A DNA stretch of 64,000 bases from an uncultured Bacilli bacterium (GCA_934162445.1 CAKPIT010000002.1:189820-253819); one strand, 5' to 3'. Counted from the first letter of the stretch, positions 26,108-35,247 are shown. The notes: a model not told the origin generated them from the sequence alone. Numbers and translations: made by a program.

Positions 26108-26725
26108 TTAATTATTAGGACTTTTTCGTTTGATAGTGTAAACTTTTGGTTGATATTTTAGTTCATACGCTTTATTAATTGTTTCGTTAACAATTGGAAA
26201 GTGTTCGTTTAGGTAACCGGTGATAGTTGGAAATGTGGATTCTAGGATGCTAAATTCTTTAGAAAAATCTTTTCCATCAGTAGTTATAATGCCGTTTTGT
26301 TTATGATAACTAAAAATATCAGTAGGGTAAATATTTCCTCGGCTAGGATACATTTTGGTAACAGTTATACTGTCTTCCTTTATATTATAATGATGAATAT
26401 TACATTTATAATCTGTTAGTTTAACATTAATAGATTTATGATGCTTTATCATAAGAAAATTATATCTTTCCTTTTGAACATCACCAATTAAAAGATGATC
26501 AATAACGGGTTTATCGTCATTATAAGTAAGACCGAAAGCGATTGTGTTTCCTCTAACGATTAACTGATTATCATTAACTTTGATAGTTACTCTTTCTTTA
26601 TCATATTTATTTTTAATATAAAAACAACCATTTTCAAAAACAGGAGTATAATTCTTAGCTTTTAATAATGTAATTAAATCTTGGTTATTTAAAATATCTT
26701 CAAAATTTTTTTCTGTAATATACAT
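26108..26725 (-). CDS. Unknown soluble protein
   Basis: 205 residues, no membrane segment and no family recognised. It is beta-rich in the first 100 residues (ERVTIKVNDNQLIVRGNTIAFGLTYN), with a His-containing strand CNIHHYNIKEDSITV and a helical end TITGYLNEHFPIVNETI. ATG 26725 directly follows ggaggttatc; the ATG 12 bases further up overlaps this RBS. It is upstream of recU by 68 bp on the same strand and may be co-transcribed. Confidence 0.6.
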   Translation of the reverse strand: MYITEKNFEDILNNQDLITLLKAKNYTPVFENGCFYIKNKYDKERVTIKVNDNQLIVRGNTIAFGLTYNDDKPVIDHLLIGDVQKERYNFLMIKHHKSINVKLTDYKCNIHHYNIKEDSITVTKMYPSRGNIYPTDIFSYHKQNGIITTDGKDFSKEFSILESTFPTITGYLNEHFPIVNETINKAYELKYQPKVYTIKRKSPNN

Positions 26726-26852
26726 GATAACCTCCACTAAAATATTGAAATTTATTGTACACTAAGAGAAATGTTTTGTCAAAGAAATAAAGCTTTTGTC
26801 GAAATTGTTGCATTACTTCTATTTAAATAATATTATTTAAGTGGTGATAAAT

Positions 26853-26960
26853 ATGAGGCAAAGTGATGTTTTTAAAGCTTTAAATGAAATGGGTAATAAA
26901 ATAATTCTGGCTAAAAGATTAAATAGTGAGATATTGATTATGAAAAGATTGACAAAATGA
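26853..26960 (+). CDS. Small 35-aa basic protein upstream of gpsB
   Basis: MRQSDVFKALNEMGNKIIL begins a short ORF with the RBS ggtgat seven bases from the ATG, in the same style as neighbouring genes. It ends 44 bp before gpsB. It is helical with a Lys/Arg-rich C-terminus (MKRLTK). In Bacillus a different gene (ypsA) sits between recU and gpsB. It may be a real small protein or a leader ORF. Confidence 0.4.
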   Translation: MRQSDVFKALNEMGNKIILAKRLNSEILIMKRLTK

Positions 26961-27004
26961 ATTATATTTTCTAAAATAAAGGTGTAAAGGGATTGGTGAT
27001 TTTT

Positions 27005-27340
27005 ATGTATCAAAATAAGATAACACTTACACCACAAGAAATTTTAGAAAAAGATTTTAAGATTGATACTAGAGGGTATCGCTTAAAGGAAGTTGATCAA
27101 TTTCTTGATGTTATTATTGGTGATTATGAAGAGTTTTTTTCAATTATTGATAACTTAGAAAAGGAAAAAGCAGAACTTTTGCGAGAGATTATGGCTTTAA
27201 AACAAGAAGTTAGAAATGCTAAGATGAATGTTGAAATAGCTAAGAATAATACTACTGATACAATGGAATTTAATAATGTTGATATTCTAAGGCGGTTATC
27301 ACAACTTGAAAAAGACTTTTACGGTAGAAGAGACGATTAA
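27005..27340 (+). CDS. gpsB: Cell division regulator GpsB (DivIVA family)
   Basis: A 111-aa coiled-coil protein that links PBP1 and other wall synthases to the division site. The DivIVA/GpsB lipid-binding start is clear (LTPQEILEKDFKIDTRGYRLKEVDQFLD), then a heptad coiled coil (FFSIIDNLEKEKAELLREI) and the C-terminal trimerisation helix (VDILRRLSQLEKDFYG). ATG 27005 follows attggtgat; an upstream GTG is less likely. It lies immediately before rnpB as in Bacillus, and two genes from ponA, its partner's gene. Confidence 0.93.
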   Translation: MYQNKITLTPQEILEKDFKIDTRGYRLKEVDQFLDVIIGDYEEFFSIIDNLEKEKAELLREIMALKQEVRNAKMNVEIAKNNTTDTMEFNNVDILRRLSQLEKDFYGRRDD

Positions 27341-27347
27341 TATTTTA

Positions 27348-27690
27348 GACAAGTGCTGGAATTAGAATTAATTCTAGAGGAAAGTCCATGCTCACACTAT
27401 CTGTGATGATAGTAGTGTTCGTGCTTAGAGGAAAAAATAACTCAAGGTAGTAGAAATACTAACGGCTCGTTAACTTTCTAAGGAGTAAATCTATGAAGGG
27501 TAACATTAGTGCCACAGTGACGAATTTTTAGGAAACTAAAAAGTGAAACGCGGTAAACCCCACGAGTGAGAAACCCAAATTATGGTAGGGGAGCTTTAAA
27601 AAAAGAAACGAATTTTTTTAAGGACTAGAAATAGTAGATAGATACTTGTCACCTAGCAATAGGTACAGAACATGGCTTATTAAATATTAA
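27348..27690 (+). ncRNA. rnpB: RNase P RNA, type B
   Basis: The catalytic RNA that trims tRNA 5' ends. Conserved blocks are in order: agaggaaagtccatgctcac, gtgttcgtgc, cggctcgtta, gtgccacagtgacgaa, gaaacgcggtaaacccca, cgagtgagaaacccaaat, tatggtaggggagcttt, tagatagatacttgtc and acagaacatggctta. They match the order in Bacillus rnpB, including the type B features. The ends are approximate. It sits between gpsB and the RodZ-like gene; no clear T-run terminator follows, only AT-rich DNA. Confidence 0.95.
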
Positions 27691-27714
27691 TTATTAATTA
27701 ACTAGAGGTGTTAT

Positions 27715-28209
27715 ATGCATGAATTAGGTGAATATCTCAAAGATGTGAGACGCAGTAATGGTGTTAGTTTAGAAGAGGCTTCTGTTGACCTTGGTATTGA
27801 TGAAGCATTACTTGAAAATATTGAAGATGGTAATATTAGAGCTTTTAAAGATGTATATCAGTTAAGGGAACTTACAAAAAATTATGCTAAATATTTAGGA
27901 CTTGATCCTGTTAAAGTACAAGAAGAATTTAATGATTTTTTGTTTGAACATACTTCTAAAATATCTTTAAATGATATATTGGAAGCTAAGAATAAGATGG
28001 AAGCTAAAGAAAAGGATAATGTAAATAAAATACAGTCACCTTATACAAAAAAATATAAAAAGAAAGTAAAAAAACTACCATTTATATTAGTGATTATTAC
28101 TTTTATATTATTGGTAATTATATCAATTTTGATTATTAAAAGTATTAGTAAAAGACCTAATATTAGTAGTGAGTTGAAAGGATTAGGAGTTTATGAATAC
28201 ACCTACTAA
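27715..28209 (+). CDS. RodZ-like HTH membrane protein
   Basis: A 164-aa protein with a Cro/CI-type HTH of RodZ style (LGEYLKDVRRSNGVSLEEAS ... YAKYLGLDPVKV, residues 2-75). A basic linker (KKYKKKVKK) and one TM helix (about 124-144) follow, and the outside tail is only about 20 aa. RodZ links MreB filaments to the wall machinery; this short form lacks the usual beta domain outside. It overlaps pgsA by 17 bp, a common RodZ-PgsA linkage in Firmicutes. Confidence 0.8.
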   Translation: MHELGEYLKDVRRSNGVSLEEASVDLGIDEALLENIEDGNIRAFKDVYQLRELTKNYAKYLGLDPVKVQEEFNDFLFEHTSKISLNDILEAKNKMEAKEKDNVNKIQSPYTKKYKKKVKKLPFILVIITFILLVIISILIIKSISKRPNISSELKGLGVYEYTY

Positions 28210-28795
28210 ACTTACAGTGTTAAGAATTATTTTAACAATTGTAATGATTATTATTTTGATTTTTCCATTTTATATGGTGGGAGTTAGTTTTCCACAGTTT
28301 GAAGTTGCAGGTATTTATATAAAAAGTGAATTTGTATTTGCAGGAATTATATTTTTACTTGCTAGTCTTACAGACTTTTTAGATGGTTATTTAGCAAGAA
28401 AGAATAATCAAGTAACTGATTTAGGAAAAATGTTAGATGCAATTGCTGATAAGGCTCTTGTTAATAGTGCTTTAATTATATTATCATATAAAGGATTTAT
28501 TCCAGTATTTATTCCAGTAGTGATAATTTTTAGAGATACAATTGTAGATGCTATTAAGATGCAAGCTGGTAATAAAGGAAAAGTGGTAGCAGCAATTAAA
28601 TCTGGGAAGATTAAGACTGCTTCTATGATGACGGGATTAGTTTTAACTTTTTTCTATAATTTACCATTTGAACTTATTAATATAAGAGTAGCGGATTTCT
28701 TACTTTATTTTGCTACGATAATGTCAATTGTTTCAATGATAGAGTATATAAATCTTAATAAAAAATTTATTTTTGAAGAGAAGCCTGAAAATTAA
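28193..28795 (+). CDS. pgsA: Phosphatidylglycerophosphate synthase
   Basis: Makes phosphatidylglycerol phosphate from CDP-diacylglycerol and glycerol-3-phosphate. The CDP-alcohol phosphatidyltransferase motif D-x2-DG-x2-AR-x8-G-x3-D-x3-D is present as TDFLDGYLARKNNQVTDLGK then MLDAIADK. There are about five TM helices in 200 aa, and the N-terminus NTPTKLTVLRIILT is typical. The start lies in the end of the RodZ-like gene with gaggag-like RBS (ttaggag). Confidence 0.95.
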   Translation: MNTPTKLTVLRIILTIVMIIILIFPFYMVGVSFPQFEVAGIYIKSEFVFAGIIFLLASLTDFLDGYLARKNNQVTDLGKMLDAIADKALVNSALIILSYKGFIPVFIPVVIIFRDTIVDAIKMQAGNKGKVVAAIKSGKIKTASMMTGLVLTFFYNLPFELINIRVADFLLYFATIMSIVSMIEYINLNKKFIFEEKPEN

Positions 28796-28883
28796 TTTTG
28801 GGCTTTTTTATTTTGGAAAATTGACTTTTTGATTAGGAAAATTGGGCTTTTGATTGTTAAAAAAATGTGGTTTTTAAATAACG

Positions 28884-28897
28884 CGAACAAAAGTTTG
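28884..28897. promoter_or_regulatory. LexA/DinR-type SOS box upstream of recA
   Basis: cgaacaaaagtttg matches 12 of 14 positions of the Gram-positive SOS consensus CGAACRNRYGTTYC, with both half-sites present (the last base and one inner base differ). It ends 10 bp before the -35 box of recA. Confidence 0.65.
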
Positions 28898-28907
28898 AAA
28901 AAAATTC

Positions 28908-28936
28908 TTGACTTTTTATTTTTTGCTGGTTACAAT
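28908..28936 (+). promoter_or_regulatory. recA promoter
   Basis: ttgact (28908-28913), a 17-base spacer, and tacaat (28931-28936). Confidence 0.8.
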
Positions 28937-28967
28937 TATATTGTGATTAATTTTTAGGAGGAATTTT

Positions 28968-29984
28968 ATGAGTAAAACAACTGGTAATAAAGTAAAAGAT
29001 AAGAATTTAGAACAGGTACTTGCTGATATTGAAAAACAATTCGGTAAAGGAGCTGTTATGTGTTTGGGGGATAATCCTCATATTAAAATAGATGTTGTTC
29101 CTAGTGGTTGTTTAAGTTTGGATATTGCCCTTGGAGTAGGGGGATATCCTAAGGGAAGGATTGTAGAAATTTATGGGCCTGAGTCTAGTGGTAAAACTAC
29201 GTTTGCATTACAGGCTATTGCTGAAGTGCAAAAACAAGGAGGAAGGGCAGCATTTATTGATGCTGAACATGCCCTTGATCCTGTTTACGCTAAAAGACTT
29301 GGAGTTAATACTAACGAATTAATTTTATCGCAACCGGATACTGGTGAACAGGCTCTTGAGATTTGTGAGGCTTTGGTTAGAAGTGAAGCGATTAGTATTA
29401 TTGTAATTGATTCAGTAGCTGCTTTAGTACCACAAGCAGAAATTGATGGAGAAATGGGGGATTCTCATGTAGGTCTTCAAGCAAGATTAATGAGTCAAGC
29501 TTTACGTAAGTTATCTGGAACAATTAATAAAACTAATACAATTGCCATTTTCATTAATCAATTGCGTGAAAAAGTTGGAGTTATGTTTGGTAATCCGGAA
29601 ACGACACCGGGTGGAAGAGCTTTAAAGTTTTATTCTACTATTCGGCTTGATATTAGACGAAATGAACAACTTAAAGTGGGGGATAAGGTAATGGGAAATA
29701 AAACAACCATTAAAGTTGTTAAAAATAAAGTAGCACCTCCTTTTAAGAGTGCTGTTGTTGATATCATGTATGGAGAAGGTATTTCAAGAGAAGGAGAACT
29801 TATTGATCTTGGAACTAATGCGGGTATTATTGATAAGATGGGAGCTTGGTATTCTTATAATGGTGAAAAATTAGGTCAAGGTAAAGAAAATGTTAAGTTA
29901 CTTTTAAAAGATAAGCAAGAACTTAAAAATGAAATTGAAGCAAAAGTTAGAGAATATTATGGTATTAGTTTAGATAATAAATAA
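28968..29984 (+). CDS. recA: Recombinase RecA
   Basis: A 338-aa strand-exchange protein and SOS co-protease. Walker A GPESSGKTT is at about residues 70-78, Walker B IIVIDSVAALVP, loop L2 region TIAIFINQLREKVGVMFGNPE, and ETTPGGRALKFYST. The C-terminus is short and less acidic than in E. coli. The RBS is taggagg. It is monocistronic with a LexA-type box and terminator. Confidence 0.98.
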   Translation: MSKTTGNKVKDKNLEQVLADIEKQFGKGAVMCLGDNPHIKIDVVPSGCLSLDIALGVGGYPKGRIVEIYGPESSGKTTFALQAIAEVQKQGGRAAFIDAEHALDPVYAKRLGVNTNELILSQPDTGEQALEICEALVRSEAISIIVIDSVAALVPQAEIDGEMGDSHVGLQARLMSQALRKLSGTINKTNTIAIFINQLREKVGVMFGNPETTPGGRALKFYSTIRLDIRRNEQLKVGDKVMGNKTTIKVVKNKVAPPFKSAVVDIMYGEGISREGELIDLGTNAGIIDKMGAWYSYNGEKLGQGKENVKLLLKDKQELKNEIEAKVREYYGISLDNK

Positions 29985-29990
29985 TATTTA

Positions 29991-30017
29991 GAATGGATAT
30001 TTTTATCTATTCTTTTT
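29991..30017 (+). terminator. recA terminator
   Basis: gaatggata / tatctattc stem with one G-U pair, then tttttc. Confidence 0.75.
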
Positions 30018-30124
30018 CTTTAAGTCATTCTTGACAATCTCTTTTTTAGAATTTACAATAGAATTAGATTATAGTTAGATTGGTAATTTAATATATATTC
30101 TAGATAATATGGAGGTAAAAGAAA

Positions 30125-31681
30125 ATGATGGATAATTCATTATTTTCCATTTTACTGATACTCATTGGATTAATTTGTGGTTTTGGATTGACTTTGTTAA
30201 TTGGTCTTTTTAAGGAAAGTGCAACAACTAAGAAAATAAATAAAATGTTAGATGAAGCTAATAAGAATGCTGATAGGATTAAGAAAGATGCGGTTATGGA
30301 AGCTAAAGAAAAATCTTATCAATTAAAGCTTGAAACTGATAAACTTATTAAAGAAAAGAAAAATGAACTTAATGATAGTGAAAATAAACTATTACAGAGG
30401 GAAGCTAGTTTAGATAAACGTGATGAATTGTGTCAAAAAAGAGAAGCGACGCTCGATGATAGAGAAGAAAAAATAATCCAAAGACAAAAAAATATTCAAG
30501 AAGAGCAAGATAAGGTGGAAGAAATTAAGAAGAAGCAACTTTCATTATTGGAAGAGATTTCTTCTTATAGTAAAGAAAAGGCTCATGATCTTATTATGAG
30601 TAATGTTAAGGAGGCTATGAAAAGAGAAATTTCTCTTTATATTAGTGAACAAGAAAATGAAGCAAAAATGAATGCTGATAAAAAAGCACGGGAGTTAATT
30701 GTAACTTCAATGCAAAAGTATGCAGCAGATATTGCTAGTGATCAAACGGTTACAGTGATTAGTATTCCTAATGATGAAATGAAAGGAAGACTAATTGGTC
30801 GTGAAGGTCGTAATATTAGAACAATAGAAGCTATTACAGGAGTTGATCTTATAATTGATGATACACCGGAGGCAGTTGTTCTTTCTAGTTTTGATCCATT
30901 AAGAAGAGAAATTGCTAGAATTACATTAGAAACTTTGATTAAAGATGGAAGAATTCACCCAACGAGAATTGAAGAGGTTTATGATAAAGTATCTAAGGAA
31001 GTAAAAGAACAAATTATTGAATATGGTAATAATTCGTTATTCGAATTAGGAATTACAAAGATGGCTCCGGAATTAATTGAACTTATTGGAAGACTTCATT
31101 TTAGAACTAGTTATGGACAGAATGCTTTAAACCATTCTCTTGAAGTGGCTAATTTAGCAGGACTTATGGCTAGTGAAATTGGGGAAGATGTTACGCTTGC
31201 TAAAAGAGCAGGATTATTACATGATATTGGAAAAGCTGTTGATCATGAAATTGAAGGAAGCCATGTTGAAATTGGGGTTAATTTAGCTCGTAAGTATGGT
31301 GAGAATGATATTGTTATTAATTCTATTAAATCTCATCATGGTGATTGTGAAGCTTCTAGTGTTATTGCTTCATTAGTAGCTGTAGCTGATGCTTTATCAG
31401 CTTCACGTCCGGGAGCTCGAAATGATTCTTTAGAGAATTATGTTAAAAGACTTTCGCAATTAGAAGATGTTGCTAATGGAATAGATGGTGTACAAAAATC
31501 TTATGCTATGCAAGCAGGTAGAGAATTAAGAGTTATTGTTGAACCTAGTAAAGTAGATGATTTGGAAGCACATCAAATTGCAAGAGAAATAAAAGAAAAG
31601 ATAGAAGAGACACTAAATTATCCGGGTACTATTAAAATAACGGTAGTTAGAGAAACAAGAGTACTTGAAGAAGCAAAATAA
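30125..31681 (+). CDS. rny: Ribonuclease Y
   Basis: A membrane-bound endoribonuclease that starts mRNA decay. Domains in order: N-terminal TM helix (about 5-25), a long Lys/Glu coiled coil (30-190), a KH domain (IPNDEMKGRLIGREGRNIR, near 217-235) and an HD domain with AGLLHDIGKAVDHE and SIKSHHGD. At 518 aa the length is normal. recA-rny is the usual Firmicutes order. Confidence 0.97.
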   Translation: MMDNSLFSILLILIGLICGFGLTLLIGLFKESATTKKINKMLDEANKNADRIKKDAVMEAKEKSYQLKLETDKLIKEKKNELNDSENKLLQREASLDKRDELCQKREATLDDREEKIIQRQKNIQEEQDKVEEIKKKQLSLLEEISSYSKEKAHDLIMSNVKEAMKREISLYISEQENEAKMNADKKARELIVTSMQKYAADIASDQTVTVISIPNDEMKGRLIGREGRNIRTIEAITGVDLIIDDTPEAVVLSSFDPLRREIARITLETLIKDGRIHPTRIEEVYDKVSKEVKEQIIEYGNNSLFELGITKMAPELIELIGRLHFRTSYGQNALNHSLEVANLAGLMASEIGEDVTLAKRAGLLHDIGKAVDHEIEGSHVEIGVNLARKYGENDIVINSIKSHHGDCEASSVIASLVAVADALSASRPGARNDSLENYVKRLSQLEDVANGIDGVQKSYAMQAGRELRVIVEPSKVDDLEAHQIAREIKEKIEETLNYPGTIKITVVRETRVLEEAK

Positions 31682-31713
31682 AAAGAATCTATTTAATTAA
31701 CAGATTCTTTTTT
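31679..31713. terminator. Bidirectional terminator, rny / RNase J
   Basis: aaaagaatct / agattctttt stem, with a T run on both sides. Confidence 0.85.
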
Positions 31714-33390
31714 TGTGTCTTTTTTAATATCTAAGAAAATCGGTAATATTATAGGTCTTCTACCAGTTAGGTTTAATATGTATGGTATCAAGTCTAAGTT
31801 TAATTGATTTTTAATGTCAGTGAATGAAGCTTTTTTGTCATGTAATTTATTGTTAATAACATTAGTAGCTTCATTTTCGATCTTCTTTAATAATTCTTCA
31901 TTTTCATTAACTTGTACGAAACCGCGTGTAGTAATATTAGGTTTAGTTAAAAGAAGTCTTTTACTACTATCAATATTGGCTATTACTACTAATATACCAT
32001 CATTGGCCATTATCTTTCTATCTCTTATGACTGCACTACCAACTTCACCAATTCTTGAACCATCAACATAGATATCACTATTTGGATAACTTTCACCTTT
32101 ACTAATAATATGATCTTTTAAAATTAAGCAATCACCATTTTTTAAAATAAAGGTGTTTTCTTTAGGAATACCACATTCAATTCCAAGGTTAGCATGTTCT
32201 TTTAACATTCGGTAATCACCATGGAAAGGCATTAAGTATTTTGGTTTTAATAATCTAATCATCAATTTTAATTCTTCCATATTGGCATGTCCTGAAGTAT
32301 GAAGATTATTAACAGTCATGTTAGTAAATACTTTTACCCCTTTTAAATATAGTTTATTAATGGTTTTAGAAATACTTAAAGCATTTCCGGGGATAGCACT
32401 ACTAGAGAAGATAACAATATCATCTGGTCGTAATTTTATTTGTTTGTGAGTTCCATCAGCGATACGTGATAGGGCAGCTAGAGGCTCACCTTGAGAACCA
32501 GTACAAAGAATTGTTACTTCACCCGGTTTAAGTTGATTAGCAACTTCGGCACTTACTAATAATTCTTTGTGATCAATATAACCACCTTTAATAGAAATAT
32601 CGATATTGTTTTCCATACTTCTACCAAATACACAAATCTTTCTACCATGTTTATAGCATGATTCAAAGATGTGTTTTAGTCTATAAATGTTTGATGCAAA
32701 AGTGGCGATGATGATACGGTTATATTTATATTTATCAAAAATATCGGTTAGAGCATCATCTACGCGGGATTCACTTATAGACATTCCTTCATTTAAAGCA
32801 TTGGTACTATCACTAATTAATAAATCAACACCTTCATGACCAAGTCTTGCCATTTTATATAAATCGGCCATTGGTCCAATAGGGGTTAAATCAAATTTAA
32901 AGTCACCCGTTGTTACAATTCTTCCATTTGGAGTAGTTAATGCTATACCATGCGAATCTGGAATTGAGTGTGTGGTTCTAATAAATTCAATTTCAAAATG
33001 TTTAAATTTTAATTTAGTGAATTCGTCATAAACAAATAAATTATCATATCTAATATTTCGATCTTCTAATTTTAATTTTATTAATTCTTTTGCTTGATTA
33101 GGGGCATAAATAGCAGGAATGTTCACGCTTTTTAATAAAAATGGAATGGCTCCAATATGGTCTTCGTGACCGTGTGTTATTAATAAAGCTTTAATTTTAT
33201 CTTCGTTTTCTTTCAAAAAAGTATAGTCAGGAAGAACATAATCAATACCTAATAGTTCTCCTTCGGCGAATGATACGCCAGCGTCTATAACAATAATTTC
33301 ATCATCATGCATTACACAATACATGTTTTTTCCTACTTCTCCTAAGCCTCCTAAAACAATTATTTTTGTTTCATTTGACTTTTTATTCAT
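31693..33390 (-). CDS. rnj: Ribonuclease J
   Basis: A 565-aa metallo-beta-lactamase/beta-CASP nuclease with 5'-exo and endo activity in RNA decay and processing. Motifs: GGLGEVGKNMY, LITHGHEDHIGAIPFLL (zinc ligands), the beta-CASP part ATFASNIYRLKHIFE, CTGSQGEPLAALSRIA, and SGHANMEELKLMIRLLKPKYLMPFHGDYRML. J1 and J2 cannot be separated from one copy. The RBS is gaaaggag. It is convergent with rny, another nuclease of the same degradation pathway. Confidence 0.96.
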   Translation of the reverse strand: MNKKSNETKIIVLGGLGEVGKNMYCVMHDDEIIVIDAGVSFAEGELLGIDYVLPDYTFLKENEDKIKALLITHGHEDHIGAIPFLLKSVNIPAIYAPNQAKELIKLKLEDRNIRYDNLFVYDEFTKLKFKHFEIEFIRTTHSIPDSHGIALTTPNGRIVTTGDFKFDLTPIGPMADLYKMARLGHEGVDLLISDSTNALNEGMSISESRVDDALTDIFDKYKYNRIIIATFASNIYRLKHIFESCYKHGRKICVFGRSMENNIDISIKGGYIDHKELLVSAEVANQLKPGEVTILCTGSQGEPLAALSRIADGTHKQIKLRPDDIVIFSSSAIPGNALSISKTINKLYLKGVKVFTNMTVNNLHTSGHANMEELKLMIRLLKPKYLMPFHGDYRMLKEHANLGIECGIPKENTFILKNGDCLILKDHIISKGESYPNSDIYVDGSRIGEVGSAVIRDRKIMANDGILVVIANIDSSKRLLLTKPNITTRGFVQVNENEELLKKIENEATNVINNKLHDKKASFTDIKNQLNLDLIPYILNLTGRRPIILPIFLDIKKDTKKESVN

Positions 33391-33583
33391 TATTTCTCCT
33401 TTCTTTTTTATTTAAACCTCTAAGAACTAACCGATAAGATTATACTACAAAAAGTTAAATTTGTCTATTCCCTTGGATTTTTTTCTTTTAAAAATAATAA
33501 AATGTAAAGTAAAAATATTGTGGTTTTTTTTTTAGTTTTGGTACAATAATGATATAAGAGTATAAGTAAAGAGGTTTATTAAA

Positions 33584-35074
33584 ATGAAGAATAAAGAAAA
33601 AACAATTTTAGGGGTGTTAGCAGTATTATTAATTGTAACAATTATAGGAGTTAGTTATGCCGCTTTTACCTTTGGGCGGAGTGGTAAGAACTTAAATACA
33701 GTTACTACTGGTATTATGCAGATGAGTTATGAAGAGAGTAGTAATGTTATCAAAATGACAGGAGCACTACCTACAACGGATACAACTGGTAAAGTAAGAC
33801 TTAATGAAGGAGAATATTTTGATTTTACAGTATCAAGTACGATCCAAGGGGATGCACAAATCAACTGGGAGATTGCGGCTGAAGATTTTTCAAGTAATAC
33901 ATTTGATGGTAAAAATATTAAACTTTATCTTACCAGTTTAGATAGTAGTGGTAAGGAGAGTGAAGTAATGGCTCCTACCATATTCACAAAAGTAACAACA
34001 GCAAATAAAAAAACAGGAAGACCTGCTAACATGATGAGTCTTGCTACTGGTACTATGAGTGCCTCAACTTCAACTAAATATCGTCTAAGAATGTGGGTTG
34101 ATGAAAATTATAATCCCCAAGGAGATGGTGGTGGCAAAAAGTTTGCTGTTAGAATAAATGTGTATGGTAAACTTTATGAAGGACCAACAGGTAGCCAAAT
34201 GAAAACATTTGTGTTTGATGAATATGTAAATATTGATCGTATAACTAAAATAGAGACAAAAAATACTAATGCAGTGTCATCAACAGCATTGGAAAGTTTT
34301 GATGTTTCTGAAGCAGGAAATGGTTCTGTAGTGCTTTATTTAGAATCAGGTGGAACGTTAGTAATAGCAGGTAAAGGTGGAATTGTTTTACCTAGTGATG
34401 CAAGTGAAATGTTTGCTACATTAGAAAATGTAACTAGTATTGATTTAACATATTTAGATACTTCTAAGGTGACTGATGTGAGTCGTATGTTTTATAATTG
34501 TAGCAGTTTAACCAGTTTAGATTTAAGTAGTTTTAATACTTCAGGTGTAACTAATATGAGTGATATGTTTTATAATTGTAGCAGTTTAACCAGTTTAGAT
34601 TTAAGCAGTTTTGATACTTCAAGTGTAACTAATATGACTAATATGTTTGAACTTTGTTTTAGTTTAACCAGTTTAGATTTAAGTAATTTTGATACCTCAA
34701 ACGTAACTAACATGTATGAAATGTTTTATAATTGTGGCTTAACCAGTTTAGATTTAAGTAGTTTTGATACATCCAAGGTAACTAGTATGGCTGGTATGTT
34801 TAAAAGTTGTATTGGTTTAATCAGTTTAGACGTAAGTAATTTTGATACCTCAAAAGTAACTAGTATGGATAGCATGTTTTATAGATGCGATAATTTAGCA
34901 AATTTAGATTTAAGTAGTTTTGATACATCCAAGGTAACTACTATGAATGGTATGTTTTTTTACTGTTCAAAAATGCAAAGCATTAAAGTAAGTAGTAAAT
35001 GGGTAATAGGTTCTGGTTGCAATATTGGCAATATGTTTAATGGTTGCGGTGTTTCATCTGTTACTGTTGTCTAG
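33584..35074 (+). CDS. BspA-type leucine-rich repeat surface protein
   Basis: A 496-aa exported protein. Residues 8-26 are a signal peptide or anchor ending SYAAFTF, a form seen in TasA/camelysin-like secreted proteins. A beta-rich domain covers about 35-205. From about 285 there are seven units of 24-26 residues of the DUF285/BspA type (LTSLDLSSFDTSKVTNM..MF). Each unit ends in MF-x2-C. There is no LPXTG or C-terminal TM. BspA proteins bind host proteins or other bacteria. It has a terminator at its 3' end and lies between RNase J and the L13 gene. Confidence 0.85.
   Translation: MKNKEKTILGVLAVLLIVTIIGVSYAAFTFGRSGKNLNTVTTGIMQMSYEESSNVIKMTGALPTTDTTGKVRLNEGEYFDFTVSSTIQGDAQINWEIAAEDFSSNTFDGKNIKLYLTSLDSSGKESEVMAPTIFTKVTTANKKTGRPANMMSLATGTMSASTSTKYRLRMWVDENYNPQGDGGGKKFAVRINVYGKLYEGPTGSQMKTFVFDEYVNIDRITKIETKNTNAVSSTALESFDVSEAGNGSVVLYLESGGTLVIAGKGGIVLPSDASEMFATLENVTSIDLTYLDTSKVTDVSRMFYNCSSLTSLDLSSFNTSGVTNMSDMFYNCSSLTSLDLSSFDTSSVTNMTNMFELCFSLTSLDLSNFDTSNVTNMYEMFYNCGLTSLDLSSFDTSKVTSMAGMFKSCIGLISLDVSNFDTSKVTSMDSMFYRCDNLANLDLSSFDTSKVTTMNGMFFYCSKMQSIKVSSKWVIGSGCNIGNMFNGCGVSSVTVV
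34460..34970 (+). repeat. Tandem about 78-bp repeats in the BspA-type gene
   Basis: Units share blocks such as accagtttagatttaagtag and gataco/tcaag-like joins with few differences, notably the first three. Recent duplication or gene conversion between units is likely, so copy number may vary between strains. Confidence 0.75.
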
Positions 35075-35081
35075 TTTTTTT

Positions 35082-35112
35082 GATACATATTGAAAAGTAT
35101 GTATCTTTTTTG
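35082..35112 (+). terminator. Terminator of the BspA-type gene
   Basis: gatacata / tatgtatc stem, loop of 8, then six T. Confidence 0.85.
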
Positions 35113-35143
35113 TTTCTTTTTCTTTTAAAAATAATAAAAAGGT

Positions 35144-35172
35144 TTGACTTTGTGGGAAAAGACTGCTATAAT
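35144..35172 (+). promoter_or_regulatory. Promoter of the rplM-rpsI operon
   Basis: ttgact (35144-35149), a 17-base spacer, and tataat (35167-35172). Confidence 0.85.
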
Positions 35173-35247
35173 TTTAATCGGTACATTTTATATCCCCACT
35201 ATGACCTAAGTTGTGGGAAAACTTTGGTTTTGGTAAAGGAGAAAATT
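35173..35247 (+). promoter_or_regulatory. Possible L13 leader RNA
   Basis: The 5' UTR can form cccac / gtggg around tatgacctaagtt, and acctaag could instead pair with ctttggt further down (one mismatch). This looks like a structured ribosomal-protein leader, where L13 could bind its own mRNA. The similarity to the known L13 leader was not tested. Confidence 0.45.

Noticed and set aside
34460..34970. CRISPR-like array
   Set aside because: The repeats encode BspA-type leucine-rich units in frame and have no unique spacers. The same holds for the collagen-like repeats at the right edge.
35044..35247. N-terminal extension of ribosomal protein L13 to 35044
   Set aside because: The extra codons lie over the terminator of the BspA-type gene and the rplM promoter; ATG 35248 has a good RBS and fits the family start.
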